Source: an uncultured Verrucomicrobiota bacterium (GTDB lineage: Bacteria; Verrucomicrobiota; Verrucomicrobiia; Limisphaerales; UBA9464). Taken from it: a stretch of DNA of 49,042 nt. How positions within the stretch are numbered: position 1 is the first letter of the stretch; every line of letters begins with the position of its first letter. The position numbers and the translations under genes were made by a program. The stretch covers positions 1 through 49,042 of the forward strand of contig CAIJLV010000170.1 in NCBI GenBank assembly GCA_903821635.1, in the 5' to 3' direction. The notes under the pieces are model-generated. The model was given only the letters and a program-made list of their open reading frames with translations, searched no databases and had not been told where the DNA came from. Positions 27,187 to 36,400 of this stretch are shown in pieces.

Positions 27187-29064
27187 TTATTTCGCCGCCG
27201 GCTCGACGAGTTCCAACGTTTGGTCGGCGGCCACGTTTTCCAAGCGCTGGGCACGTCCGCCGGGCCAATGCACCGTGACTGATTCCGCAGCGGTGACCTT
27301 GCCTAGGCCAAACGTCAACGGCAGCTCACTCTGCGACAGGTAGCTTTTCGTGGGCATCACCTGAAGGGCTTGGCGCGAACCGCCCACCTCCAGCGTCACC
27401 CAAACACCCAAGGCCTCGCGATTGGTGGTTCGACCGCGCAATCGGACCCGCAAGTGGTGGTGGCCCAACGACTGTTCGTTGCGAAACAATCGGGCCGGCC
27501 CGGCCAAATCCACCAGCACCACGTCCAAGTCACCGTCGCGATCAAAATCGGCGTAGGCACTGCCGCGACCGACCATCGGCTGAAACAATTCCGCTCCAGC
27601 TTCGGCCGGCCCGACCTCGACAAAGGACGGGGCGCCGCCCGCATTCCAAAAGAGCTGCGCCGGCTGACGATAACGCCCGCCCACTTGAACTTTTTCGATG
27701 TCCTCCTCGATGTGGCCATTGCTGGTCAACACGTCGAGCCGACCGTCGAGATCGTAGTCCAAAAAGAAGAGACCGAACTTAAGTAACTGGCGACTCGCTG
27801 GGCCAAGTCCCTCGGTAATCGCCTCATCAGTGAAGAGCAATTGCTCGCGCCGAGAAGCCCGCTGCGAGACATAGAGCGCGTTCATCTCGTTGGCGAAATT
27901 GCCGATGGCGATGCCGAGGCTGTCGTCGTTGCGAAAGCGCGCGACATCAATCCCCATCGCTCCCCGGGCTTGTCCGTAGGCGTCAAAGGCCACGCCAGAT
28001 TCCACGCCGACTTCGGCAAAGGTGCCGTCGTGACGGTTGGTGAAGACGAAATTTTGCACCGTGTCATTGGCCACCACGAGGTCGATCCAGCCGTCGCTGT
28101 TCAAGTCCACCGGGGCGACTGCCAGCGTTTTCGCCATCGGCAGTCGGGTTGCCGGATTGCGAATCTGCAACCCGCTGGTGGCCGAGACATCGGTGAAACG
28201 GAGTTGATCGCCGCGGCTGTCGTTGCGGAACAGTCGGGGAAGCGAACCCGAGAAATTCCACGGCCGACCGTAAGCGCGACCGAGGCCGACTAGTTGGTTG
28301 TTCACCTCAAAATCCAACGGCGGCGACCACTGCACGTAGTTCCCAACGAACAGGTCGAGGTCCCCGTCATTGTCCACGTCGAGCCACGCGGCGGCGGTGC
28401 TCCACTCCTCGCTCCCCCCGGCCACGCCCGCAGCGTCCGTGACCTCGCGGAACCGGCCCTGCCCGAGATTGCGCAGCAGGCGGTTACGGCCCACGCAGGT
28501 CAGGTAAAGGTCCACTTGCCCGTCGGCGTCAAAATCGCCACAGGCCACCCCCATCGCGTAATCGCCGCCTTCCAAGCCCGAACCCGCCGTGACGTCGGTA
28601 AATTTCGCCCCCCCGCCGGGCGGGGTGTCATTGCGGTAAAGCGCATGACTCGGCGGGGGGGCCGATGGTGAATTCGTCCGCCGCGGATCGTCCGGCCACC
28701 AGGTGGAGTTTACGAACAACAGGTCGGCATCCCCATCACCATCAAAGTCGAACCACGCCACCCCGCCGCCCATGGTTTCAGGCAGTAATTTTTGGCCGCG
28801 CGCCCCGTTTTCATGCCGAAACGACAGCCCCGCGGCGAGGGTGACGTCGGTGAACCGCACCGGCGGCACTGCGGCGCGCCGCTGGGTGAGTTGCGGTGCG
28901 TCCAGCGGGGTAACCTTCCCGGCCAAGCGCTCCGCCGGTCGCGTCAGCCACCAAACCACGCCCCCCGCACAGGCTCCGGCGGCCAGCAGCAGGAGCAGCG
29001 ACCGTTTCAACGCCAAGCCAATCGCGGCGTCATCGCCGGCCGGTTCTCGTTCAACGGGAGTCAC
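27187..29064 (-). CDS. FG-GAP/VCBS repeat protein with ASPIC/UnbV domain (CRTAC1-like)
   Basis: 625 aa from GTG 29064; the open frame runs to 29208 but the extra residues are arginine-rich and would overlap the divergent kinase. An N-terminal hydrophobic segment (LLLLLAAGACAGGVVWWL) anchors or exports it. Six calcium-loop motifs mark propeller blades: DFDGDGDADL, DFDADGQVDL, DVDNDGDLDL, DLNSDGWIDL, DYDLDGRLDV and DFDRDGDLDV. The C-terminal ASPIC/UnbV region follows (TNREALGVWVTLEVGG, TFGLGKVTAAESVTVHWPGG). Such proteins are surface or periplasmic, calcium-binding and usually adhesive or structural; role unknown here. Confidence 0.85.
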   Translation of the reverse strand: MTPVEREPAGDDAAIGLALKRSLLLLLAAGACAGGVVWWLTRPAERLAGKVTPLDAPQLTQRRAAVPPVRFTDVTLAAGLSFRHENGARGQKLLPETMGGGVAWFDFDGDGDADLLFVNSTWWPDDPRRTNSPSAPPPSHALYRNDTPPGGGAKFTDVTAGSGLEGGDYAMGVACGDFDADGQVDLYLTCVGRNRLLRNLGQGRFREVTDAAGVAGGSEEWSTAAAWLDVDNDGDLDLFVGNYVQWSPPLDFEVNNQLVGLGRAYGRPWNFSGSLPRLFRNDSRGDQLRFTDVSATSGLQIRNPATRLPMAKTLAVAPVDLNSDGWIDLVVANDTVQNFVFTNRHDGTFAEVGVESGVAFDAYGQARGAMGIDVARFRNDDSLGIAIGNFANEMNALYVSQRASRREQLLFTDEAITEGLGPASRQLLKFGLFFLDYDLDGRLDVLTSNGHIEEDIEKVQVGGRYRQPAQLFWNAGGAPSFVEVGPAEAGAELFQPMVGRGSAYADFDRDGDLDVVLVDLAGPARLFRNEQSLGHHHLRVRLRGRTTNREALGVWVTLEVGGSRQALQVMPTKSYLSQSELPLTFGLGKVTAAESVTVHWPGGRAQRLENVAADQTLELVEPAAK

Positions 29065-29193
29065 CCGGCTACGGTGCGGGATGGCTGCAAGCCGGGCAAG
29101 CGGGCGTCGCGGCGGCGATCCCCCACCACTCCGCCATTGCCTCAGCGGCCAGCACCTATCCAGACTGACGCCGTGGCAAGCGCGTCCCGTTCT

Positions 29194-30258
29194 ATGCGGT
29201 GGTGGCATCCCCTCGCGCTGGCGGGTTTCTGGACGCTGGTGGGGCTCGCCTTCGCCGGTCAGCTTTACCTGACCCAGACCAAACTGGGCACACCCGTTTC
29301 CTGGGCTTTCGCGGTCACCCGTTCGCTGGCGGATTGGTATGTTTTCGCCCTGCTGTCGTGGCCGGCGTTACGCTTGGCACGTCGGTTTCCGCTGGGGGAC
29401 GCGCCGACGCCGTGGCTAGCCGCCCTGCACCTGGTCGCCGGCTTCGTGTTCTCGCTCGTTTGGATGCTGCTGCGCGCGGGCGTGGCGGTGGGGCTCGAAC
29501 AGCGACCGTTTGCCGAAACCCTACGCCACGCTTTGGTGGCGACGCTCGTGTTCAACGTGCTGGTTTACTGGGTGACCATCGTCGTCGCCCATGCGTTCGG
29601 CTTTTACGAGCGGATGCGGGAGCGCGAACGGCGCGGCTTGGAGCTGGAAAAGCGACTCGCTGAATCCCGACTTCAAGCGCTCCAAATGCAGCTGAATCCG
29701 CACTTCCTCTTCAACGCCCTGCACGGCGTGAGCGCCCTCATGTATCGTGATGTGGATGCCGCCGACCGAATGCTCGTGCGGCTCAGTGAACTGCTGCGGC
29801 ACGCCCTTGATCGCTCGGAGGCCCAACGCGTGCCACTGCGCGACGAACTGGCCTTCCTCGACCGTTACCTGGAGTTGGAGCAAATCCGCTTCGCCGGCCG
29901 GCTCAAGGTGAACCGCGAAGTGGCTGACGCCACGGGCGACGCCTTGGTGCCCAACCTCATTCTCCAACCGCTCGTCGAAAACGCGATCAAGCATGGCCTC
30001 GCCAGCATGATTCAGCCCGGCACGATCACCTTGCGGGCAGCCCGGTTGCCCGATCAACGGCTGCGATTGGAGGTGGAAGACAACGGCGTCGGCCTCGGCC
30101 AAGGTCAACTCGGAGGCACCGGCATCGGGCTGACCAACTGCCGGGCTAGGCTGCGCCAGCTTTACGGGGACCGCGCCCAATTGCAGTTGGGACCGGGCGA
30201 CCTTGGCGGCGTGCGCGTCACCCTCGAATTGCCCTTCGAGCAGGCGGACCGCGCCTAA
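29194..30258 (+). CDS. LytS-type sensor histidine kinase
   Basis: 354 aa from ATG 29194 (GTG 29173 is an alternative seven codons upstream). Four hydrophobic segments (about 8-25, 37-60, 76-98, 112-135) are followed by a short coiled coil and the His_kinase domain. LQMQLNPHFLFNALHG has the phospho-acceptor His170, VENAIKHG (261-268) is the N box, and EDNGVGLG plus GGTGIGLTN are the G boxes. No extra sensor domain is visible, so the membrane region probably senses. Kinases of this family usually sit next to a LytTR regulator gene; none is present here. It is divergent from the FG-GAP gene and converges on the PEP-CTERM gene. Confidence 0.92.
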   Translation: MRWWHPLALAGFWTLVGLAFAGQLYLTQTKLGTPVSWAFAVTRSLADWYVFALLSWPALRLARRFPLGDAPTPWLAALHLVAGFVFSLVWMLLRAGVAVGLEQRPFAETLRHALVATLVFNVLVYWVTIVVAHAFGFYERMRERERRGLELEKRLAESRLQALQMQLNPHFLFNALHGVSALMYRDVDAADRMLVRLSELLRHALDRSEAQRVPLRDELAFLDRYLELEQIRFAGRLKVNREVADATGDALVPNLILQPLVENAIKHGLASMIQPGTITLRAARLPDQRLRLEVEDNGVGLGQGQLGGTGIGLTNCRARLRQLYGDRAQLQLGPGDLGGVRVTLELPFEQADRA

Positions 30259-30273
30259 ATCAAGGTCGGCCGG

Positions 30274-31170
30274 CTACTTCACCGTGGCCCAGCGACGGCG
30301 AGCGAGCGCGAGGGCAAACAACGCCGCGCCCGACACACTGGCGGTGACTTCCGGTTCGGGCACGACGGTAAATTCCAGATTCCACGATTCCATCTGGGCA
30401 AGGCCCCCCGCTCCCATGTCGGCGAAGAACAGCGTCCACGTGCCGTTGGGATTGAGGCCGTTAAAGGCCGCCAAGGAAGTGATCCGGGGCGAACCGGTGA
30501 CCACCGATTCCGGAGCGGCAACGCGCCCGTCGGGTTGCCACGAACCACCCAGCGGGACGGCGGGATCCGCGGACGAGATGGGCACGAAATCACTGCCCCC
30601 GAGGGAAACGCGGTAAGTGTGAACGTCGGCGGCGGCGGTGTCGGTCAGCGTAAGGTTGAAGCCGTTGTCCCCGTAGCCGACGGCAGAATCGGGTCGGCGG
30701 CCCACCCGATTCAGGAGCACCACATAGCCGGAATCGTGACTGAGCGTGGCCACCAGATCCCCGTTGAACATCGGGCCGGCGTCCCGGCTGGAGACGGTCA
30801 GTTGAACCTGAAGCGCGGCGATGGTTCCGGGCACCCCGGACACGACCTGTTGGTGTGTCACGCCCACTGCCGAGTTATCAGGAATCGACAGGGATACACT
30901 GGGGAATAACCGGGTAAATGTAGCCGGCCAAATTGAACTGTTGTTAAGCGTCGGGAGCGGCAGGTCAAATTGTGTCGCCGTCGGCAACGTGGGTTCCGGT
31001 GCAATCCCCGCCAGCGCGACCTGGGGGAGACGTTCCGGCGGCTGGTTAAACGAGCCCAGTTGCGCCCAAGCGGAACCCCCGAGGGTCCCAACGATGATCA
31101 AGCTTGAGGCGCGGATAATGCCCCGGCCCCACCCAGCTTCAAACGGGACGACCGGTCGTGGTGATTTCAT
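30274..31170 (-). CDS. P-domain protein with PEP-CTERM sorting signal
   Basis: 298 aa, exported (SLIIVGTLGGSAWA). Residues about 95-265 form a proprotein-convertase P domain: SIPDNSAVGV, FNGDLVATLSHDSGYVVLL and the closing LNPNGTWTLFFADMG with MESWNLEFTV. The tail VVPEPEVTASVSGAALFALALARRR is a PEP-CTERM signal: VPEP, hydrophobic segment, arginines. Exosortase (EpsH-type) systems recognise such tails and sort proteins to the cell surface. No exosortase is in the window. The P domain occurs here without a protease domain. It is the last gene of the minus-strand surface block, three bases after its neighbour. Confidence 0.85.
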   Translation of the reverse strand: MKSPRPVVPFEAGWGRGIIRASSLIIVGTLGGSAWAQLGSFNQPPERLPQVALAGIAPEPTLPTATQFDLPLPTLNNSSIWPATFTRLFPSVSLSIPDNSAVGVTHQQVVSGVPGTIAALQVQLTVSSRDAGPMFNGDLVATLSHDSGYVVLLNRVGRRPDSAVGYGDNGFNLTLTDTAAADVHTYRVSLGGSDFVPISSADPAVPLGGSWQPDGRVAAPESVVTGSPRITSLAAFNGLNPNGTWTLFFADMGAGGLAQMESWNLEFTVVPEPEVTASVSGAALFALALARRRWATVK

Positions 31171-31173
31171 GGG

Positions 31174-31935
31174 TCAAAGTTCGAGGATCCGAAAAAAGCG
31201 AGGCTCAGGTGCCAACGGTTCGATCCAGCTCAAGACGCCAGTCGTCGTGGCCGAGACCGTGCCTGCGGCGGACCACGGGCCGGTTACCGCAGGGGCCGTT
31301 TGCAACCGGTAACTTCGCCCCGCTAGCCCTTGGAAAACAACTTCCACCTGCGTCGGCAACCCAGGCAACGCCTGAATCCGCAACGGGCTGGCCGGGGCTA
31401 GGGGCGGCGCCACCGCCCGAACCATCACGGAGCCCACCACGGGCGCGCCCACGCCGTCCGTGACGCGATAGGTAAAGGTGTCATCCGCCAACGGATCACC
31501 GCCCAACGGCGGCTGGTAAACCAACCACGGGCCCTCGCGCCACACGGCGCCGCCGCCCACCGAGGCAGAGTCCACCGAGACCAGTTGGAGGGGATCCCAA
31601 TCGCCATCGCGGTCATTCTCAAAAAGCTGCGCGACCAGCACATGCGTGCCCTGTCCGGCCCGCCGCTCGATTAGATCGTCCGCCGCAACCGGCAGGGCGT
31701 TGACCCAGCGGAGCACTTGGCTCCAAAAGCCGGAACGGCTCGCCCACGAATCGCTCTGGGCCGGCAAAGAATTGGCCACGGGCTGCCCCAGCGTGCCGGT
31801 CAGCGCGAAGCGGGTGGAATTCATGGCTCCGCCTCCCGCTGAAATGACACTGCGATCCAGCCGCAGGGAACCAGCGCAGAGTGTTCCGACTGAAATGGCC
31901 AAGCCTCCCATGATAACCTGGGCGCTCCGCTTCAC
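31174..31935 (-). CDS. Exported protein with cadherin-like and C-terminal beta module
   Basis: 253 aa from GTG 31935, which overlaps the upstream stop as GTGA; an ATG further upstream is in the wrong context. A signal segment (IMGGLAISVGTLCAGSL) is followed by an N-terminal domain (ISAGGGAMNSTRFALTGTLG), a tandem-95/cadherin-like domain (about 85-170, DDTFTYRVTDGVGAPVVGSV), and a C-terminal sandwich (about 185-253) with GRSYRLQTAPAVTGPW and the ending RFFRILEL. The same closing module recurs in the gene at 32604. Function is unknown; it is probably secreted or on the surface. Confidence 0.7.
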   Translation of the reverse strand: MKRSAQVIMGGLAISVGTLCAGSLRLDRSVISAGGGAMNSTRFALTGTLGQPVANSLPAQSDSWASRSGFWSQVLRWVNALPVAADDLIERRAGQGTHVLVAQLFENDRDGDWDPLQLVSVDSASVGGGAVWREGPWLVYQPPLGGDPLADDTFTYRVTDGVGAPVVGSVMVRAVAPPLAPASPLRIQALPGLPTQVEVVFQGLAGRSYRLQTAPAVTGPWSAAGTVSATTTGVLSWIEPLAPEPRFFRILEL

Positions 31936-32585
31936 GGTCCGCCTTTCGTGCTCGCGAGTGCCGTTGCGGGCGGGCGTTCGCCATCGCCCCAGAACTTCTG
32001 GGTGACGACTTGTCCCGCCTTCAGGGTAACTTCTGCCTTGAGGCTGCCACTGGGGAACCAAGCCCGGGATATTCCGTCCGCCTGCCCCGTAAGCAGGGTC
32101 AATTCCTCCGCCAGCACGCCGTTGTCATGCCAGCGCCGGAACACCCCTTCCAGTTTCCCCTCCCGGGCAGTGCCTTCCGACCGGCGACTGCCGTTGGCGT
32201 GCCACTTAAGGACCGGACCCGTGCTGACGCCATCCACGAACTGTTCCCGCACTTGCAGGACACCGTTGGTGAACCAGCCTTCCGAGACGCCGTTCAACCG
32301 GCCGTCGGAAACCCAGGATCGGGATTTCAGCACCGCATCGGGATATTGCTCCAACATCCAACCGGTAAACGGCACGTTAGTGGCCGACGAATATAAACGG
32401 CCGTCCCGCCGGCTTAGGTTCGTAGCGAGCTCACTGGCCGGTTCCACCGGGGCGGGCCGACGTTGCCAAAGGAACAACCCCAGCAGTAGCGCCCCAATTC
32501 CCAGTCCCCACCCCCGCCAAGTCCGCGTCCGCGAGCCGGGCATTACCAAGCCGCTCGTTTCAGGAGGTGGCAACTGGTTGGACAT
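31932..32585 (-). CDS. Membrane-anchored MORN/YwqK-like repeat protein
   Basis: 217 aa. One membrane segment (WGLGIGALLLGLFLW, about residues 25-39) and a periplasmic C-terminal domain of YwqK/MORN-like repeats: LNGVSEGWFTNGVLQVREQF, GPVLKWHANGSRRSEG, GVFRRWHDNGVLAEE, GISRAWFPSGSLKAE. Databases call this repeat an antitoxin family after YwqK, but no toxin gene is nearby and the repeat is a common structural unit, so I do not infer a toxin-antitoxin role. It starts 18 nt after the gene at 32604 and overlaps the next gene by GTGA. Confidence 0.75.
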   Translation of the reverse strand: MSNQLPPPETSGLVMPGSRTRTWRGWGLGIGALLLGLFLWQRRPAPVEPASELATNLSRRDGRLYSSATNVPFTGWMLEQYPDAVLKSRSWVSDGRLNGVSEGWFTNGVLQVREQFVDGVSTGPVLKWHANGSRRSEGTAREGKLEGVFRRWHDNGVLAEELTLLTGQADGISRAWFPSGSLKAEVTLKAGQVVTQKFWGDGERPPATALASTKGGP

Positions 32586-32603
32586 AGGAGGCGGAGACCA
32601 CCC

Positions 32604-33458
32604 TCAGTGGACGATCAGCTTGAAGAATCGGGGCGTTGCCTCGCCCTCCGCAAACGGCCCCGTCAACGCCCGGATGGGCCGGACATCGTTGGACACGTAG
32701 ACCTCGCGGGTGACCCCGGTGGCGGCGTCGCTGCCGAGCCTGAAGGGCACCGCCGTCCAAGACTGCATGTCGGCCGAGCCGTGGATCGTGTAGCTGCGGC
32801 CGCGGATGGCGGTGAATTCCAATAGGGGCCGACCGGCATCCACCGACCGGATGGCGAGGGCAAACCCATCTGCTGGATCGAAGGCATAGGTGCCCGCCAG
32901 ATATTCTTGAAGATTGCTCAGACCGTCGCCATCCGCGTCATCGCCCGGATTGATGTCTGCCAACGATTTCCCGCCCCCCGTGGCGGCAATCACGTTGCGT
33001 TCCCAAGCATCGGGAATCCCATCGCCGTCGGAATCCTCGCCCAAGGTGAGGTCCACGCGGGACGAACCGCCGGGCTGAGTAACCAGCGTAGAGGCCCCAG
33101 TCATCTCAATCGGCAGATAGCTGACGTTGCCGATCTTGACCCGCAGGCGGAAGGGCACCGTGGGCAACATCGCGGTAGGTTTGTATTTGTCGGCGGTGAC
33201 GCCGGCATCCAGCGGGATGGTCAGGCGATAGTTCACGCCCAAATCAAGGCCGGAACTGATGCTGGCCTGGGCCACCAAGGTCCCGCCGACTTCGAGCAGC
33301 ACGGCGGCCTTGGCCGCATTGATCGGATTGCCTTGCTCATCACGCACCACGCCGAAGACCTCGTGATGCGGCGCCGGCGGGAAGGCCAGCAACGGCAGGG
33401 TGAACATGAGGGCAGCCACCCGGCCCACCCAGCGCAACGGACGAATTGAAGCTTTCAT
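32604..33458 (-). CDS. Exported thrombospondin type-3-like calcium-binding protein
   Basis: 284 aa with a signal peptide (VAALMFTLPLLAFP). Residues about 32-140 form a carboxypeptidase-regulatory-like beta domain (EVFGVVRDEQGNPINAAKAA). Two thrombospondin-3-type loops follow, EDSDGDGIPDAWE and DDADGDGLSNLQEYLAGT, likely calcium-bound. The C-terminal sandwich (GRSYTIHGSADMQSWTAV, ending ATPRFFKLIVH) matches the closing module of the gene at 31174. TSP3 loops before such a module are common in verrucomicrobial secreted proteins. It lies 22 nt downstream of the giant gene, within the surface block. Confidence 0.8.
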   Translation of the reverse strand: MKASIRPLRWVGRVAALMFTLPLLAFPPAPHHEVFGVVRDEQGNPINAAKAAVLLEVGGTLVAQASISSGLDLGVNYRLTIPLDAGVTADKYKPTAMLPTVPFRLRVKIGNVSYLPIEMTGASTLVTQPGGSSRVDLTLGEDSDGDGIPDAWERNVIAATGGGKSLADINPGDDADGDGLSNLQEYLAGTYAFDPADGFALAIRSVDAGRPLLEFTAIRGRSYTIHGSADMQSWTAVPFRLGSDAATGVTREVYVSNDVRPIRALTGPFAEGEATPRFFKLIVH

Positions 33459-33480
33459 CGTAGGGAGGTGATTCGTTCGT

Positions 33481-36400
33481 TTAGTTGCCCGAGTAGGAGT
33501 AGGTCGTGAAGTTGAGCTTGATGTCCGTCAGCGTCTGAATCAGGCGATCCAGACCTTCGTTGGGATTCGCCAACAACGAGCGCCCCGGGATGACCAACTT
33601 CCATTGGCTATTCCAAACCGATCGGCCAACCAGCCGTTCGTTGAGGAATTCGGTGCGCGGCAACGAGTCGCTGTAGAACACCAGTTCAAACTTGGCGATG
33701 TCGGACACCGGCCGGAACGCGGGGTGTTTTCGGATACCAAACAGCGGTTCAATCAGCGAGTCCGCCGACTGGTAAAGCTGCTTGGTCGAGAAATCAGAGC
33801 CACCAATGTTGAACGGCATCGGTATGGCCAGATCTTGAACGTTCCAAGTCCTGACTTGGCTGGTATCGCCCAGTGGCGGGCTGCGCATTGAGTCAACCCC
33901 CACCGGAATGAGGTAGACGTAGGGTGTCGCCGCGAGCCCCTGTGGATCCAAGAACCACAGGCTGGGGTCGGTGGCTGAAGCGCCGTCGGCCGTGACCACC
34001 GCATTGGCAATCGCCGATGGATCGCCCATCCCGCGATACCCTTCCAAGGCCACCCCGACGCCGCCAATCTTCGTGGCAAAGAAGCTGGGGCTAAAGGTGT
34101 GATCGCCGGCCGCCAAGGGGCGTCCGAACAGGTTTACCCCCTCCCCGATGGTGGTGCTGAAGGTGAGGATCAAGCCCGGCACGGGCAACCCGCTGCCATT
34201 GTCGATCTGCATGCAGAAACGGCGCACATCGCTATCGGTGAGGATGTCCGCCTTGCGGGCGCGGTTCAGCACGTCCTTCCAATTAATATCCCCTTCGGTG
34301 CCGGGCAGGATGCGTTCCTTCTCGGTTCGGAGAGAAACGGTAGTCGAGTCGGTATCGGGCCGGTTGATTCCGAGGCGACCTCGCACGACGTCCCAATCAG
34401 CCTTCATTTCGGCCAAGGCGCTGGAGATCCCTGGGTCGCCCGTATTGCTGCCGGCAAACTGCGGCTCGCCATCACTCACGACACCCAAGGCCCGGGAGGC
34501 GATGATGCGGCCCCGGAAATCTCGACCAGCGCGCGTGCCGAGCAGGCCGGTTTCGTAATCATAGGCGTTGGCCGCCAGCAACCCATACCGGGCCGACAAG
34601 TCGAACAAGGTCTTGTAGCGTTCGAGCTTTTCATTCCGGAACAGCCGGAACGCGGCATCCCGGGTGCGGTAGCCTTGCACCACAGCGGCGGACCGCTGGC
34701 GGAAGACCTGACGTTCCGCCTGAATGCGATCACCTTGGGCAATCAAGGCACGCAAGGCGCGCTGGGCGTCGTCCAGTTCGCGCACCCGTTCATTCACCGT
34801 CCACCACCGTTCTTGGGCATCACCCAGTTTGTTGACGAGATCCTGAACCGTATTCCGCAGTTCCGTATTCCGGGCCAGAGGCTCTAGGTTGTAGAACTCC
34901 TCCAGCGTCTTGGAAGTGTTGACAGCCAGTTCCAGGGCGTTGATCACGGTGTAACGGGCGATGCCGATGCCATCGACCACCTTCTTGGTGACCAGGCCGG
35001 CCGCCAACACCGCCGCCCGGCCGGCGGACGTCAAATCACCACCCGCCGCCAACCCGGCGACAAGGCTGTCAGGGAACCCTTCGGCGATGAGGTTGGCAGT
35101 ATCCTCAATGTCCTCGGTGATGGAGTCCTGGATCTTTTGGATGAGGTCGTTGGCAAACTTGACCTTCTCCAGAACCTGCTCCGCGATCAGCAAGTCTTCC
35201 CGGACCCCACGCGCTTCGTCGTAATCCGCCACGCCGGCCTTGAAGACATCGATGGTCTTTTGAATCACGCCGAGGTCGCCATACACGTCGTTGATGTCGT
35301 GCCGGAGCCGGCCGTGGGCCGCGATCTGGGCGGAGATCGCCTGTTGGATGGCTCCCGGCGACGCACGGCGGCTCGCCCAGGTCTTGGGCTTCTCGAAGAA
35401 ACCGTGGTCCCCGACGTTCACCTCGAAGACAAAGTTGGTGGCGACCGGAATGCCAAGCAGCGTGACCACGTTCAGTGAAATGCCGTTGCGCGGAGAACCG
35501 TCCGGCAGCTTGGCCGCGTTGGCTTCACTGACGAAGATCGGCGGCAGGTTGATGTCCGTGAACTGGTGCTCGGTCGCCCAATTGAACGGCACGTCCTGGA
35601 TCGTGAAGCTCCAAGAATGGCCGGACGTATAGCTCCACATCTCGGGAATGTCATACTCCGGCAGATCTACGTAGCTGTAGTGGATGAGGTCCGGACCGGA
35701 GTAACCCTGCTTGTATAGCTTGCCTGGCCCGATGTCGTCGGGATAGGGAGTGCCATAGAGCTCAATGAGCGCGTTCGTGAAAGATAGCTCCTGTTGCGCC
35801 AATCCCGTCTGGAAACCCGCCAACGAATCCTGCTCGGAGCGCATCAGCCGGGTCACATCTTTGGCATCGTCGAACGCCGTGACAGCATTGTTCAGGGCGG
35901 CAGTCGCCCGGCTATACACCTGTTCAAAGTGCGTGCCTCCGATCACACCGACGACCAAATTCGGGTTTAGGTCGAAAACCAGACCATCTTCCGGGACTCC
36001 CAGCGGCGATAGGCCGCCTTCGGCGTTGTCCAGCGTCGTTTGAAGCGCACTGGCCAAAGTCACTAATTCCTTCAACTCCGGCACCGTCATGCGGTCCACC
36101 TTTTGGATGCCTTCATGCGTCGGAATCGGGTCCACATCTGGCAGGATGGCATTGCCCACCACCCAGTTGAGATAGGCACCCTGCCCGACTCGGCTGGCCC
36201 AGTGATCCAAGCCCCAGTTCCGCACCGGATGATTGGTCCCGCCGTCGGTGACATTGACGAAGCTGCGCTGCGTGTTCTCCCGCGTCTGGGCGAATTGTTC
36301 CCAGCCCACCTTGTGCACCGGTTGGAAATCCTTGCGCCAGGTCAGATCAAATACCTGCCGGCCGGCCCGTGCGAGGGAGGCGGCTGCGGCAGCAAACTTG

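Noticed and set aside
25923..27254. A 443-codon minus-strand frame over the esterase gene
   Set aside because: The esterase has a signal peptide and nucleophile elbow; the antisense frame has no domain and overlaps three genes.
31932..32585. Toxin-antitoxin module based on YwqK-like repeats
   Set aside because: No toxin-sized partner gene adjoins it, the protein is membrane anchored, and it sits inside the surface block.
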